Of a DNA stretch of 64,000 bases, positions 33,568-43,131 are shown piece by piece. Each line of letters opens with the position of its first letter. Positions within the stretch are counted from its first letter, which is position 1. The position numbers were made by a program, and so were the translations under genes. The notes under the pieces were generated by a model. The model ran no database searches, had not been told where the DNA came from, and worked only from the letters and a program-made list of their open reading frames with translations. The stretch is taken from contig NZ_FNWQ01000002.1 of the NCBI RefSeq assembly GCF_900108365.1, forward strand, positions 62,001-126,000, in the 5' to 3' direction. The DNA is from Chryseobacterium culicis (GTDB taxonomy: Bacteria; Bacteroidota; Bacteroidia; Flavobacteriales; Weeksellaceae).

Positions 33568-34998
33568 ATGATAACCTATGCAATCTGTATGGGATTATTT
33601 TTTAGCATAATGGCCTGCAGTCCTGATCCTTACGAGAAAGAAAAGGAAAATTTCGATGTGTCTTTGCTGACTCAGAGCGCTGATCTTCAATTATCCGGTG
33701 AATATGAAGCTTTCGTCCGCCTCAATATTTCATTTCTGAAAAAAGCTGCTAAAATGAACTATAAAGAGGGTAAAGGACTGTGCTATCTGAATATGGCCGG
33801 TGTTAACATCTCGGCAGGAAACTATGAAAAGGCCCGGTATTTTTTCGGCAAAGCAGAAAAAGATCTGGAAAATTCTGAACAAGCCTATCATAAAGCAGCT
33901 TTCTATAATGATTACAGCCTGTACTATTCACATCTTAAACTCAATGATAAAGCACTGGAATGTAACAGTAAAGCATTTCAGTATTATAAGCAGTCAAAAA
34001 AGACCGAACTCACTCAGAAGCTTCTTCCGAGACTTTATGTAAACAAGGGGATTTACGAAGCATGGAAAGGATGGATGGGAACATCTTTAAAATGCTTTAA
34101 AAAGGGAAATGAGCTGGAAAATTCGGCTTACACAAACTGCATGGTGGCACAATATTATTTATTTAATCATAAGCCGGACTCTGCAGGCATGTACATCGCG
34201 AAAGCAGATGAAAAAATGATCAGTCAAAAAACTACAGATGTAGAATCCCTTTGGGTATATTATACCATGGGATACTATTATAATGAGGTTGATAATAGCG
34301 AAGAAGCCGAAAAGGCACTTAAAAAGGCCCTTGAAATCAATATTAAAACAAGGCGTACCTATTCTTCCCATATAAAAGAAGTGTATAAGGCCCTTGCAGA
34401 ATTATATAAGAAAAAGAACGACGGAGGTAAAGCATATTTTTATCTGAAGAAATATATGGAAGAAGAAAGGAAATCTGATGCCGCAAGATTTGCTACCATG
34501 AATAAAGCTACTGAAGATTTTATTTCCGAGGTGAAGCAGGAGTCTGACTGGCATAAAAATGATCTCCCGTTATTTATAGCCCTCTCAATCACTGTTCTTA
34601 CAGTTTCAGGAGTATATGTCCGAAAAATGATCAATGGATTGAAACAGAAGAAAAATACCCTGAAGGAGCAGACCAATGCATTGAAAAACCGCGTTCACAC
34701 TAAGCAGCTTGAGGAAGTAACAGAGCTCGCCAAAAGAAATGATTCTTCGTTTCTGTTGAAATTTAAAGAACTGTATCCCGGATTTATAAAAGCACTTCTT
34801 GAAATCAATCCCGATCTGGAAAATTCCGAACTCACATTCTGCGCTATGCTGAAACTGCGTTTTTCGTCCAAGGAGATTGCAGACTATACTTTTGTACAGC
34901 ACAGATCCGTTCAGCAGAAGAAATACAGAATAAGAAAAAGATTGAATATCCCCGGAGAAACAGATATTTATGACTTTTTTGAAAATTTAACCGAATAA
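33568..34998 (+). CDS. TPR lipoprotein with membrane helix and C-terminal HTH (paralogue 1)
   Basis: From ATG 33568, preceded by AGGAAAGGAT, a good ribosome-binding site, and giving a lipoprotein signal (FFSIMAC). The protein has 476 residues. About 270 residues of TPR-like helices (AYHKAAFYNDYSLYYSHLK; AEKALKKALEI) are followed by a membrane helix (LPLFIALSITVLTVSGVYV), a short coiled coil and a C-terminal HTH (FSSKEIADYTFVQHRSVQQK). The layout predicts a sensor-regulator reading TPR ligands outside and DNA inside. It is 156 bp upstream of its paralogue. Signal and targets are unknown. Confidence 0.82.
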   Translation: MITYAICMGLFFSIMACSPDPYEKEKENFDVSLLTQSADLQLSGEYEAFVRLNISFLKKAAKMNYKEGKGLCYLNMAGVNISAGNYEKARYFFGKAEKDLENSEQAYHKAAFYNDYSLYYSHLKLNDKALECNSKAFQYYKQSKKTELTQKLLPRLYVNKGIYEAWKGWMGTSLKCFKKGNELENSAYTNCMVAQYYLFNHKPDSAGMYIAKADEKMISQKTTDVESLWVYYTMGYYYNEVDNSEEAEKALKKALEINIKTRRTYSSHIKEVYKALAELYKKKNDGGKAYFYLKKYMEEERKSDAARFATMNKATEDFISEVKQESDWHKNDLPLFIALSITVLTVSGVYVRKMINGLKQKKNTLKEQTNALKNRVHTKQLEEVTELAKRNDSSFLLKFKELYPGFIKALLEINPDLENSELTFCAMLKLRFSSKEIADYTFVQHRSVQQKKYRIRKRLNIPGETDIYDFFENLTE

Positions 34999-35154
34999 AG
35001 ATACGCATCACAATAAAAGTGTCAGGATTTTGTTTTATGAAAAGATTTTATTAATCTCAGCATAAATAACCAGTGAAAATTTAAAAGCATCCCATTCCCA
35101 GGAGCGTATTTTAATCATCATGTATACAGAAATTGAGCTTAAATAAAGAAACGT

Positions 35155-36579
35155 ATGATTCGTATTTTTCTTACTGTTTTATTACTAATTTTGGTTTCGT
35201 GCCGTTCTCATTCTAAAAAGGAGGTGGAACAGAAATTTGATGTTTCTTTGCTGAGACAGAATGAGAAATTCAGGATTGCCGGGGAATACGATTCTCTGAT
35301 CGATCTTAATAAAAGATACTACAGACAAGCCGACATCATGAATTATGCTGACGGTAAAGCATTATGCTATATCAATCTGGCGGAACTGAATATATCTCTC
35401 GAAAACTTTCAGAAATCACAGATTCTTTTTGATAATGCTAAAAAAATCCTGGACCGTTCTCAAGATAATATCCATAAAGCGCGGTTTTACAATGTCTACG
35501 GCCGGTTCAATATAGAGCTCAGAAGGATAGATAAAGCGTTTCAGTATAATAACGAGGCCATGAGCTATATCCGGAAAAGCGGATCATCTGAGCTTAAAAA
35601 TGATTTGCTTTTCAGTATTTATTTCAGACAGGCCGTCTATTTTATCCAGAAAAAAAACTACGAAAAAGCACTTCACTATTTTCATCAGGCAAAAAAATTA
35701 GACAACACAGGTTTAACAGATTGTGCAATAGGTGATTATGTGTATATGCATAAAAATAAGGATTCAGCTTATAAATATGTGTCAGTAGCTTATAACAAAG
35801 CCAGTGCGAGGGGAAAAGAAGACGGTATTGCATTATATGCCAACACAATTATGGGAGAATACTATCTTACCTATAAAGAATACGGCAGAGCGGAAGATGC
35901 GCTTAAGAAAGCATTGAAAATCAATGAAAAGACGAAAAGAATCTATGCATATTACGGCAAATACATCTATAATGATCTCAGAATGTTGTATGAACGTACC
36001 GGAGATAAAGAAAAAGCCTACCTATACTTGAAAGCATATACCGATGCTTATTATAAGACGAACAGTTCTTTACTGGCAACCATTAATCAGGATATGGAAG
36101 CATTTATTACCGGAGCTCAGAAGGATGCAGACCAGCATCAGAGCAAAATACGGTGGATTATTCTTTTATCACTGGCAGGGCTTTCTTTACTGGGAGTATA
36201 TGCATGGAGAATTATCCGCGCTTTGGGGAGAAGAAAAGAAGTTCTTAAGATGGAAGCTGAGGATCTTGCAATAAAAATGAATGACAATAAGCAGGAAGAG
36301 ATTATAGAGCTGGGGAAAAAGAACGATCCCGAATTTCTTAATCGTTTCAAGGAAGTTTATCCTGAATTCATAGAGCAGCTTCTGGCGATTAATCCCGGAC
36401 TCGAAAGTTCTGAACTGGCTTTTTGTGCCATGCTCAAACTGCATTTTACGTCCAAAGAAATTGCCGCTTACACTTTGGTTCAGCACAGAAGTGTTCAGCA
36501 GAAAAAATACAGGATCAGAAAAAAACTGAATATTCCCAGCGAAACAGATATCTATCTGTTTTTTGATACCCTGAAATAA
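35155..36579 (+). CDS. TPR lipoprotein with membrane helix and C-terminal HTH (paralogue 2)
   Basis: A 474-residue tandem paralogue of the preceding gene. The lipoprotein signal is short (LLLILVSC, about C17), followed by KFDVSLLRQNEKF, shared with paralogue 1. Then come about 280 residues of TPR helices, a membrane helix near residues 332-352 (WIILLSLAGLSLLGVYAW), and the HTH near 431-460 (TSKEIAAYTLVQHRSVQQKK). The DNA-binding ends of the two are nearly identical, while the TPR parts diverge, which suggests shared targets but different inputs. It lies upstream of a secreted protease. Confidence 0.82.
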   Translation: MIRIFLTVLLLILVSCRSHSKKEVEQKFDVSLLRQNEKFRIAGEYDSLIDLNKRYYRQADIMNYADGKALCYINLAELNISLENFQKSQILFDNAKKILDRSQDNIHKARFYNVYGRFNIELRRIDKAFQYNNEAMSYIRKSGSSELKNDLLFSIYFRQAVYFIQKKNYEKALHYFHQAKKLDNTGLTDCAIGDYVYMHKNKDSAYKYVSVAYNKASARGKEDGIALYANTIMGEYYLTYKEYGRAEDALKKALKINEKTKRIYAYYGKYIYNDLRMLYERTGDKEKAYLYLKAYTDAYYKTNSSLLATINQDMEAFITGAQKDADQHQSKIRWIILLSLAGLSLLGVYAWRIIRALGRRKEVLKMEAEDLAIKMNDNKQEEIIELGKKNDPEFLNRFKEVYPEFIEQLLAINPGLESSELAFCAMLKLHFTSKEIAAYTLVQHRSVQQKKYRIRKKLNIPSETDIYLFFDTLK

Positions 36580-37219
36580 GTCAAAAAAAAACTGTCTGAT
36601 TCATCAGGTCAGACAGCACTCGAAATATTCTCTTTTCACCACTTGTATTTTTTTGTGGTCTCAGGTTCAAATATGAAAATTTTTAGCTAAAACAGAAAAA
36701 AACGCTCTACTACACGGGTACTACACGGCGTATATGTGTTTTTAAGTTATTGATATTCAGTGTTTTGTATAAATATAGATTTCTGATCATTTATTGATGA
36801 AAAAAGACAATATGTTTCTAAAACCGCCTCGTATTTTGATCTGAAATCTGCCAACGAATCATTTTGAGTTCTTTTAAGTACTGTGTTCCATCTGATTTTC
36901 AAACGGTTTTATCTTCTTCATTTTCAGCAAACATCTTACTGATTTTTTACAGTTCAAAAATTGAAAGGTTAAAAAAGAAAAATTACTGTCAGATTGTAAT
37001 TTGCTGATAATTAACCTATTGTAAATTGGTTGTATCTGTGTAGTAGGGTCTTTTTTTGTTTTTTATTCAAAATAGATAAGTTTTGTAATCAGCTTTGTTG
37101 TGAATATTGTATGATAAATATCGTTTTGTTGAACTGATGATAACATTTGCCTGAATGAAAGGAGATTTGAATACTATTCTATTCGCAGCATGCTCTCCAA
37201 AATACCTTTAAATTAATTT
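36580..37219. other. Long intergenic region before the secreted protease
   Basis: About 640 bp without a gene. A hairpin lies at 36592-36616. The decamer TACTACACGG occurs twice 11 bp apart (36708-36717, 36719-36728), and its inverted core GTGTAGTAG recurs at 37038-37046, which may mark regulator binding. The rest is AT-rich. Likely the promoter/regulatory region of the protease gene. Confidence 0.45.
36592..36616. terminator. Hairpin after TPR-HTH paralogue 2
   Basis: Eight-bp stem CTGTCTGA / TCAGACAG, 12 bp after the stop and preceded by an A-run; no T-run follows on the plus strand, so it is a weak terminator call. Confidence 0.4.
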
Positions 37220-40200
37220 ATGAAAAAAAGAATTTTATTAGTTTGCGCGCTAGCGTCTTGTTTTACCGTTTTCAAAGCTCAGAGATGGGAGTCTGTTTCT
37301 CAAAAATCCTCTCAGATCAGAGAAGGTGTGGAAGTACAATACTCGTATAGGGTAGATCTGAAATCTTTGCGAGAACTTCTTAAAAATGCTGAAGAAACCG
37401 GTAAAAATGCCAGACCTGTTGTTATTTCTTTGCCTACAGCAGAAGGAAAGATAGAAAAATTTTCCGTGTACAGCAATCCTGTAATGGATAAATCTCTGGT
37501 AGAAAAGTATCAGTTAGGATCCTATGTAGGAATAGGAGTGGATGACCCTGCTAAATACTTAAGATTCAGTACATCACCCAATGACATGCAGTCTATGATC
37601 ATCAGGGATGGTATATTTCAGTTTATAGAGCCCATCTCTGCTGATAAACAAACTTACGGAGTTTTTTATAAAACCAAAGAAAAAGGTGATATGCATGGGT
37701 TTGAATGTGATACGGACCATGATCTTAAAGATATTGATAAGCTGGTGGAAAACGGGAAAAAAATGCTTTCCAACGTAGGAATTACCAACCGACCTACGAA
37801 TACCAAATACAGAACTTTCAGAATGGCTATGGCTGCTACCGGTGAATATACACAATTTCATGGCGGTACACCTGCCGGAGCCATTGCTGCCATCAATAAT
37901 ACAATGACAAGAATTAATGGGATTTTTGAGAGAGACTTTGGAGCTCATTTTAATGTTCTTGATCTTCCTGGAATTATTTATACTGATCCTGCTACTGATT
38001 TTTATACCCCTCAGGCCGTTGCAACTGATCCGTCTCTAAACTTACAGTTACAGCAAAAACTTACAGCAGAGGTAGGAAATGCTAACTATGATATCGGACA
38101 CGTATTTCACCGCAATGCAGGACAAAGCAGAAATGGAAATGCAGGAGGAATCGGAATTGTTTGTACCAATCCTGCAACAAATACTTCTCTAGGAAAAGGA
38201 TCTGCTTTTTCAATGAGCCCTGATCCGGTAGGAGAAGTATTTGATTTAATGGCAGCTCATGAAATGGGGCACCAGTTGGGCGCCAATCATACCTTTTCTA
38301 TGAGAACTGAAGGTTCAAATGCTAATGTGGAGCCTTGGGGAGGAACAACAATTATGGGATATCCTGGGATTACACAAGACAATATTCAGGCAAATATGGA
38401 CGGATATTTTCATTATAAATCTATTTCTCAGGTATTAAATAACCTTGAATCCAAAATAGGCTGCGGTTTTGCTGCTGATATCATTAACAATACTGCACCG
38501 GTGATTACACCGCTGGTTAATTATTCTATACCAAAAGGAACTGCTTATTACCTGGACGCAGTAGCAGCAGACGCGGAAGGTGATCTGATGAATTATACAT
38601 GGGAACAATATAATAGTGTAGGAGACAGAAATTCTATTTCAGGAGACAGCGGATGGGGATACAATGCAGAAGGAGCCATTGCAAGATCATTGCCGGGAAC
38701 AGCTAACGGCAGAAGATATTTCCCGAAGCTGGAAACAGTTGTGAATGGCAAATTGACAGACAAGCAGGTATGGGAAACTGTTTCCTACATCCCAAGAACG
38801 TTAAATTATGCAGTAACTGTAAGAGATCAAAACGCCGTAAGGCCAATGACCTCCACTGCGGAAACAGTAATAACAGTTGGTGCTGACGGACCTTTCAAAT
38901 TCAGCGGGCTTACCACAACCTCTGTTTTATATAATGATGCTTCCAATACAATCACATGGGATCCCGCAAACACCAATAACGCCCCCTATAATGTAGCTTC
39001 TGTAAAAATAGACTATACTACCAATAACGGAACTACTTGGACGGACCTGGTAGCTTCTACCCCTAACACAGGAAGCTATACTGTACAAATGCCGGCGAAT
39101 GTAACTGGTGCTGTTAAATTAAGAATATCAGCAATTGGTAATATTTTCTATGCTGTATCTCCAGCGGTAACAGTAGGGACAGCTCCTACTTCTACTACAG
39201 CTGCTCCAACAGGAGTTTCTGCGATAGATACAGAAGTGTTTAAAACAACCGCAAGAATATCCTGGAATAAAGTATCAGGAGCTACTTATTCTGTGAACTA
39301 CAGAAAAGCAGGAGCAGCAAGCTGGTTGAATACAACAAGCACTGCAAATTCGGTATTATTATCAAATCTGGAAGATGAAACCAATTATGAAGTGCAGGTG
39401 GCTGCTGTTGTAAATAATGTTCCGGGTGCATTCTCAACTAATTATTCCTTCAAAACCAAAGGTCTGAGAACAGGTACAGATTATTGTTTAATGACTACAG
39501 GAGGAAATGGCGGCAGCTTTAACAGCGGTCTTGTTAGATTAACATTATCTAACCTGGCCTATGTATATACAGGATTAGATGTTTATAAAACCTACCTCGA
39601 CTTTAGTGAGGATGCAACCAAAGTTGTAAACCTGACAAAAGGAACACCATACACAGCAAGCTTCAGAAACCTTGCAGGAGGAAATTATAATGACTGGCTT
39701 GAAATCTGGATCGATTATAACAGAAACGGAGTATTCGAAAGCTCTGAAAAAGTAGCAACGAGTGGAGCTCTTCCTTTCTATGCTGCCGCAGCTCAGGCTT
39801 ATCTTCGTGATGGTGATGTCACCTTTACAGTGCCTGATACTGCATATTCTGGTGATAAATTATTGAGAATGAGAGTGGCAAGTACTTTCTTTAATGCAGC
39901 TAGCGGACCTTGTGGAAGCCCTACTGTACCTGTAAATGGAGGAGGAATCGTTTCGGTAGGATCTTTCAGAGATTTTTCTGTGAAAATTTCAGAAAATGCT
40001 AATCTTGCAGTGCGAGAAATAAAAGACACCAGGTCATCAGAAGTATCTATTTACCCTAACCCTGCAGATACATTTGTAGAAGTGAAGAATCTGAAAGGTA
40101 AAGCGGATTACAAAATCTACAGTGCAGACGGAAGACTTGTTCAGGAAGGTAAGATTGAAGGAAAAATTAACGTCGCGTCACTGGTAAAAGGAATGTACGT

Positions 40201-40255
40201 GGTAACAATACAAGATGAGAAAAATACTTATAACACCAAATTAATCAAAAAATAA
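37220..40255 (+). CDS. Secreted reprolysin-like zinc metalloprotease with T9SS sorting domain
   Basis: A 1011-residue secreted protein. After the signal peptide (ending FKA) comes a propeptide-like region, then a catalytic domain with HEMGHQLGANH (H347, H351, H357), the extended metzincin zinc site. Next are beta-sandwich modules including a fibronectin type III domain (about 665-750), a GEVED-like segment (YNDWLEIWIDYNRNGVFESSEKV) and a C-terminal type A sorting domain (about 935-1011: VSIYPNPADTFVEV to TKLIKK) for the type IX secretion system. It should degrade extracellular proteins. It may be controlled by the TPR-HTH genes upstream, by position only. Confidence 0.92.
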   Translation: MKKRILLVCALASCFTVFKAQRWESVSQKSSQIREGVEVQYSYRVDLKSLRELLKNAEETGKNARPVVISLPTAEGKIEKFSVYSNPVMDKSLVEKYQLGSYVGIGVDDPAKYLRFSTSPNDMQSMIIRDGIFQFIEPISADKQTYGVFYKTKEKGDMHGFECDTDHDLKDIDKLVENGKKMLSNVGITNRPTNTKYRTFRMAMAATGEYTQFHGGTPAGAIAAINNTMTRINGIFERDFGAHFNVLDLPGIIYTDPATDFYTPQAVATDPSLNLQLQQKLTAEVGNANYDIGHVFHRNAGQSRNGNAGGIGIVCTNPATNTSLGKGSAFSMSPDPVGEVFDLMAAHEMGHQLGANHTFSMRTEGSNANVEPWGGTTIMGYPGITQDNIQANMDGYFHYKSISQVLNNLESKIGCGFAADIINNTAPVITPLVNYSIPKGTAYYLDAVAADAEGDLMNYTWEQYNSVGDRNSISGDSGWGYNAEGAIARSLPGTANGRRYFPKLETVVNGKLTDKQVWETVSYIPRTLNYAVTVRDQNAVRPMTSTAETVITVGADGPFKFSGLTTTSVLYNDASNTITWDPANTNNAPYNVASVKIDYTTNNGTTWTDLVASTPNTGSYTVQMPANVTGAVKLRISAIGNIFYAVSPAVTVGTAPTSTTAAPTGVSAIDTEVFKTTARISWNKVSGATYSVNYRKAGAASWLNTTSTANSVLLSNLEDETNYEVQVAAVVNNVPGAFSTNYSFKTKGLRTGTDYCLMTTGGNGGSFNSGLVRLTLSNLAYVYTGLDVYKTYLDFSEDATKVVNLTKGTPYTASFRNLAGGNYNDWLEIWIDYNRNGVFESSEKVATSGALPFYAAAAQAYLRDGDVTFTVPDTAYSGDKLLRMRVASTFFNAASGPCGSPTVPVNGGGIVSVGSFRDFSVKISENANLAVREIKDTRSSEVSIYPNPADTFVEVKNLKGKADYKIYSADGRLVQEGKIEGKINVASLVKGMYVVTIQDEKNTYNTKLIKK

Positions 40256-40322
40256 ACGGCACGAATGAATCTCCGTATCAGGATCTAAAAGCGGAGAGAA
40301 AAAGAATTATTTCAAGAGGGAA

Positions 40323-40354
40323 AAAAGGCTGTCTTCAACAGAAGGCAGCCTTTT
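40323..40354. terminator. Bidirectional terminator
   Basis: Fourteen-bp stem (AAAAGGCTGTCTTC / GAAGGCAGCCTTTT, one G-T) with an AACA loop, between the convergent protease and monooxygenase genes. Confidence 0.88.
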
Positions 40355-40366
40355 GACGGTTATTAA

Positions 40367-41527
40367 TTAATCCAGATGGCTATTAAAAAAATCAAGCATA
40401 GTGGTTAATGATGTTTCAGAATGCATCCGTTCTCCGTTCTCAAGAGATTCCTTAGTAGCAATAGCTGCTCTTTTCCGCATTGTCTGTTCGTAATTGGAAA
40501 TCGCTTCCTGTAAAGTGTGGTAACGGCCGTCCGTTAAATATTCACTCAGCTCAAGCGCATCCAGCATCGCCATATTAGCACCTTCTCCTGCAAAAGGAGG
40601 CATCACGTGAGCTGCATCACCTATCAATGTCAGATTAGACTGAGCCTCCCAGGTCTGGTCCAGAGGCATGGAGTAGATCAGTCGGGGAATAAAAGGTGTT
40701 TTTGCCTTTCTAAAAAGTTCTTCCCAGACAGAACTCCATCCTGAATATTCATTTTGAAACCATTGCAGCATCTGAGCATTATCAGAAAAATCAAGACCAC
40801 TGTCTGCAGCCCAGTTTTCATCAGCTTTAAAGCTTGCATAAAATCCAAGATCTCCGTTGCCTTTCTGTCCCAGCAGAATATTTTGTGTATTTCCGAATGC
40901 CATTATTTTCCCGCCTTTGATTAAAGCATCAATCTGAGGTGCATTTTCTTTGGAAACATTTCCTTCCAGCATAATAATTCCCGAATAAACAGGCTTAATA
41001 TCCGTAAGGTAAGACCGGATTTTAGAATTGGCTCCGTCTCCGGCAACAACAAGATCTGCATACGCTGAGTTTCCGTTTTTGAAATGCATCAGCCAGCCTT
41101 CACCCATAGGTTCCATGGCGAGAAAATGGCTGTCCCAGACAACCGTTTCAGGTCGAAGAGCATCTAAAAGCATATTTCTTAACGGACCACGGTCTATTTC
41201 CGGACGGAAATGTTCTTGACCAAAATCTTCCTCAGGTTTTGTCTCATGATCGTTAAAAAATACTTCAGCCTTTTCATTCATGATTAGCGTTCTGTCTGCA
41301 CCGGGGCGAAAAGACTTTTTAAATTCCCCCAATAGTTCTGCTTTACGGATGGCCGCCAGCCCGGAATCTTCATGCATATCAAGAGGAGAGCCCTGAACCC
41401 GAGCATGTTTGTCAAAGTCTCTTTCGTATACTTTTACGTCTGCTCCTTTCAGTTGTAAAAGTCTTGCCAGTGTAAGCCCTGCAGGACCACCACCAATAAT
41501 TGCTATTGATTTATTTTCTATCAGCAT
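40367..41527 (-). CDS. TetX-like FAD-dependent monooxygenase
   Basis: A 386-residue flavoprotein hydroxylase. It has an FAD Rossmann motif (IAIIGGGPAGLTLARLLQ), the YERD and LDMHEDSG segments, a DG-type motif (VVAGDGANSKIR), and GDAAHVMPPFAGEGANMAMLDAL. The pattern of these motifs is close to TetX, which destroys tetracyclines, and to related Flavobacteriaceae enzymes. Residue-level identity to TetX looks moderate, so tetracycline activity cannot be assumed. It lies 24 bp after the AraC-type gene on the same strand, probably as one operon. Confidence 0.88.
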   Translation of the reverse strand: MLIENKSIAIIGGGPAGLTLARLLQLKGADVKVYERDFDKHARVQGSPLDMHEDSGLAAIRKAELLGEFKKSFRPGADRTLIMNEKAEVFFNDHETKPEEDFGQEHFRPEIDRGPLRNMLLDALRPETVVWDSHFLAMEPMGEGWLMHFKNGNSAYADLVVAGDGANSKIRSYLTDIKPVYSGIIMLEGNVSKENAPQIDALIKGGKIMAFGNTQNILLGQKGNGDLGFYASFKADENWAADSGLDFSDNAQMLQWFQNEYSGWSSVWEELFRKAKTPFIPRLIYSMPLDQTWEAQSNLTLIGDAAHVMPPFAGEGANMAMLDALELSEYLTDGRYHTLQEAISNYEQTMRKRAAIATKESLENGERMHSETSLTTMLDFFNSHLD

Positions 41528-41551
41528 TGTTTTAAATTTTACAATGCAAAT

Positions 41552-42307
41552 TTATTTTCCTTTCAATACGGATAATAGTACAAATCGGTCGTTTTTATTT
41601 TTGGATAATTCTTTGGGAGGAACTCCTGAGAATTTTTTCACCTCCTTGATGAAATGATTCTGATCAGTATAATTAAGTTCCGGAAAAAGTCTTCCCTGCG
41701 CAATATGTTCCAGCGATGCCCGGAAACGCAAAATAGTAGAGTAGGCTTTTAATGATAAACCAAGCTGCCTGGTAAAATAGCGGTTGATCTGTCGGCTGCT
41801 CCAGCCTGTTCTTTCAGAAAGTTCCTGCACGCTCATTTCACCTTTTGAGGCATACACCAACTCAAAAAGCCGGCGTTTTCTTTCATCTGTTTTCAGGGGA
41901 AGCAGCTCTTTTATCTTCTCCATAGCTTTTGTGCAACAGTAACTAAAATCATTTAAATCATCAGCTGTAAAATTCCAGAAATCAGGAGAAAGCTCTTTTC
42001 CGATATTCAGTAAATCTGCGATCGAAGTTTGTAAAATATATTCTACGGCAAGAGGCTTGAAGCTGACCACAAAAGCAGTTGTATGCGCAGCAATATCTCT
42101 TTGCTCAGGGTATGTTTCCAGTCCGAGAAGGGTAATGTGAAATGATTCTGAAGCAGACTTCGAGAAAAACAAATCGATCCTTCCATCAGGAATGATCACC
42201 ACTTCTTTAGCCTTATCCGAAAGATTCTGAAAAGTTCCCAGATTTTCAACGAAATCTGCGATTTCGCGGTCCGGTTCAATGAAGGTATAGGTGAAATCAG
42301 CATCCAT
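41552..42307 (-). CDS. AraC-type regulator upstream of the monooxygenase
   Basis: A 251-residue regulator. The N-terminal 150 residues (DFTYTFIEPDREIADFVENLGTF, then VVIIPDGRIDLFFSKS) resemble the DUF6597-like sensory domain of Bacteroidota AraC proteins. The C-terminal HTH pair (VQELSERTGWSSRQINRYFTRQLGLSLKAY; PELNYTDQNHFIKEVKKFSGVPPKEL) is clear. It leads the two-gene unit with the TetX-like enzyme and probably controls it. Divergent from the second Crp/Fnr gene. Confidence 0.88.
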   Translation of the reverse strand: MDADFTYTFIEPDREIADFVENLGTFQNLSDKAKEVVIIPDGRIDLFFSKSASESFHITLLGLETYPEQRDIAAHTTAFVVSFKPLAVEYILQTSIADLLNIGKELSPDFWNFTADDLNDFSYCCTKAMEKIKELLPLKTDERKRRLFELVYASKGEMSVQELSERTGWSSRQINRYFTRQLGLSLKAYSTILRFRASLEHIAQGRLFPELNYTDQNHFIKEVKKFSGVPPKELSKNKNDRFVLLSVLKGK

Positions 42308-42485
42308 AATTATTGTCCGTTAATTCGGATTTTCAACGAAGAAAATTACAAAAATTCGCGATACATCAGCAAGTCCTTTGAAATTCAATGTTATTCGCAT
42401 CCGGTGAAATAAATCTCGGTATCCGTACTTCCGGGAATTATCATTATTTTAGACTGCTCAAAAAACAGATTTTGACGAGACTTTA

Positions 42486-43067
42486 ATGGACAAATCATCA
42501 CTTAATACCTACTTCCATTCTTTATTCAGTATCAAAGCTGAGGTAGTCGAAAAAATCACTGAAAAATTCAGCTATTTTGAATTAAAAGCACACACTGTTT
42601 TAATACATAAGGATGCGATCAGCACCAAAACCTATTTTTTGGAAAAAGGTTATGTACGTTCATACATACTGAATGAGGATAATGAGGAAATTACCACCAA
42701 TATTTACAGAGCGCCCTGTTTTGTTAATGATTTTCTGTCCTTTTTCAGACAGCAGCCTGCCAAAGAAATATACCAGACGGTGACTGAATGTGTTTTTTGG
42801 GAGACCGGATTGGAAAATGTGCAGCACAATTTCCATACTATTCCTGAATTCAGGGAGTTCAGCAGGCTTCTCTTTGTTCTAAATTATTATAATATTCACG
42901 ACAGGCTGATTGAAATGGCCAGCCAGAAAGCTTCTACAAGATATTTTAATCTGATGAAGAAAGATCCTGAAATTTTTAAACATGTTCCTTTGAAGGTGAT
43001 TGCTTCCTATCTTGGAATCAAAGACAGTTCCCTGAGCCGGATCAGAAGAGATATTCATAAACTGTAA
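42486..43067 (+). CDS. Crp/Fnr-family regulator (second copy)
   Basis: A 193-residue regulator with a cNMP-type beta roll (HTVLIHKDAISTKTYFLEKGYVRSYI, EEITTNIYRAPCFVNDFLSF) and C-terminal HTH (LKVIASYLGIKDSSLSRIRRDIHKL). Unlike the Crp-type protein at 19689, the recognition helix lacks the Arg-Glu pair that reads TGTGA. The N-terminal domain has no cAMP phosphate cassette. It is followed 64 bp later by the ketopantoate reductase gene and might regulate it. Confidence 0.9.
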   Translation: MDKSSLNTYFHSLFSIKAEVVEKITEKFSYFELKAHTVLIHKDAISTKTYFLEKGYVRSYILNEDNEEITTNIYRAPCFVNDFLSFFRQQPAKEIYQTVTECVFWETGLENVQHNFHTIPEFREFSRLLFVLNYYNIHDRLIEMASQKASTRYFNLMKKDPEIFKHVPLKVIASYLGIKDSSLSRIRRDIHKL

Positions 43068-43131
43068 TTTCTTTTCATTTGTCAAGTGATTGTTCAGAAA
43101 TCATCCCTGATCTTTGCTTAAAAATAATTTC

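Noticed and set aside
40367..41527. Calling this gene a confirmed tetracycline-resistance tet(X)
   Set aside because: Motifs are TetX-like but overall similarity looks moderate; enzyme activity cannot be inferred.
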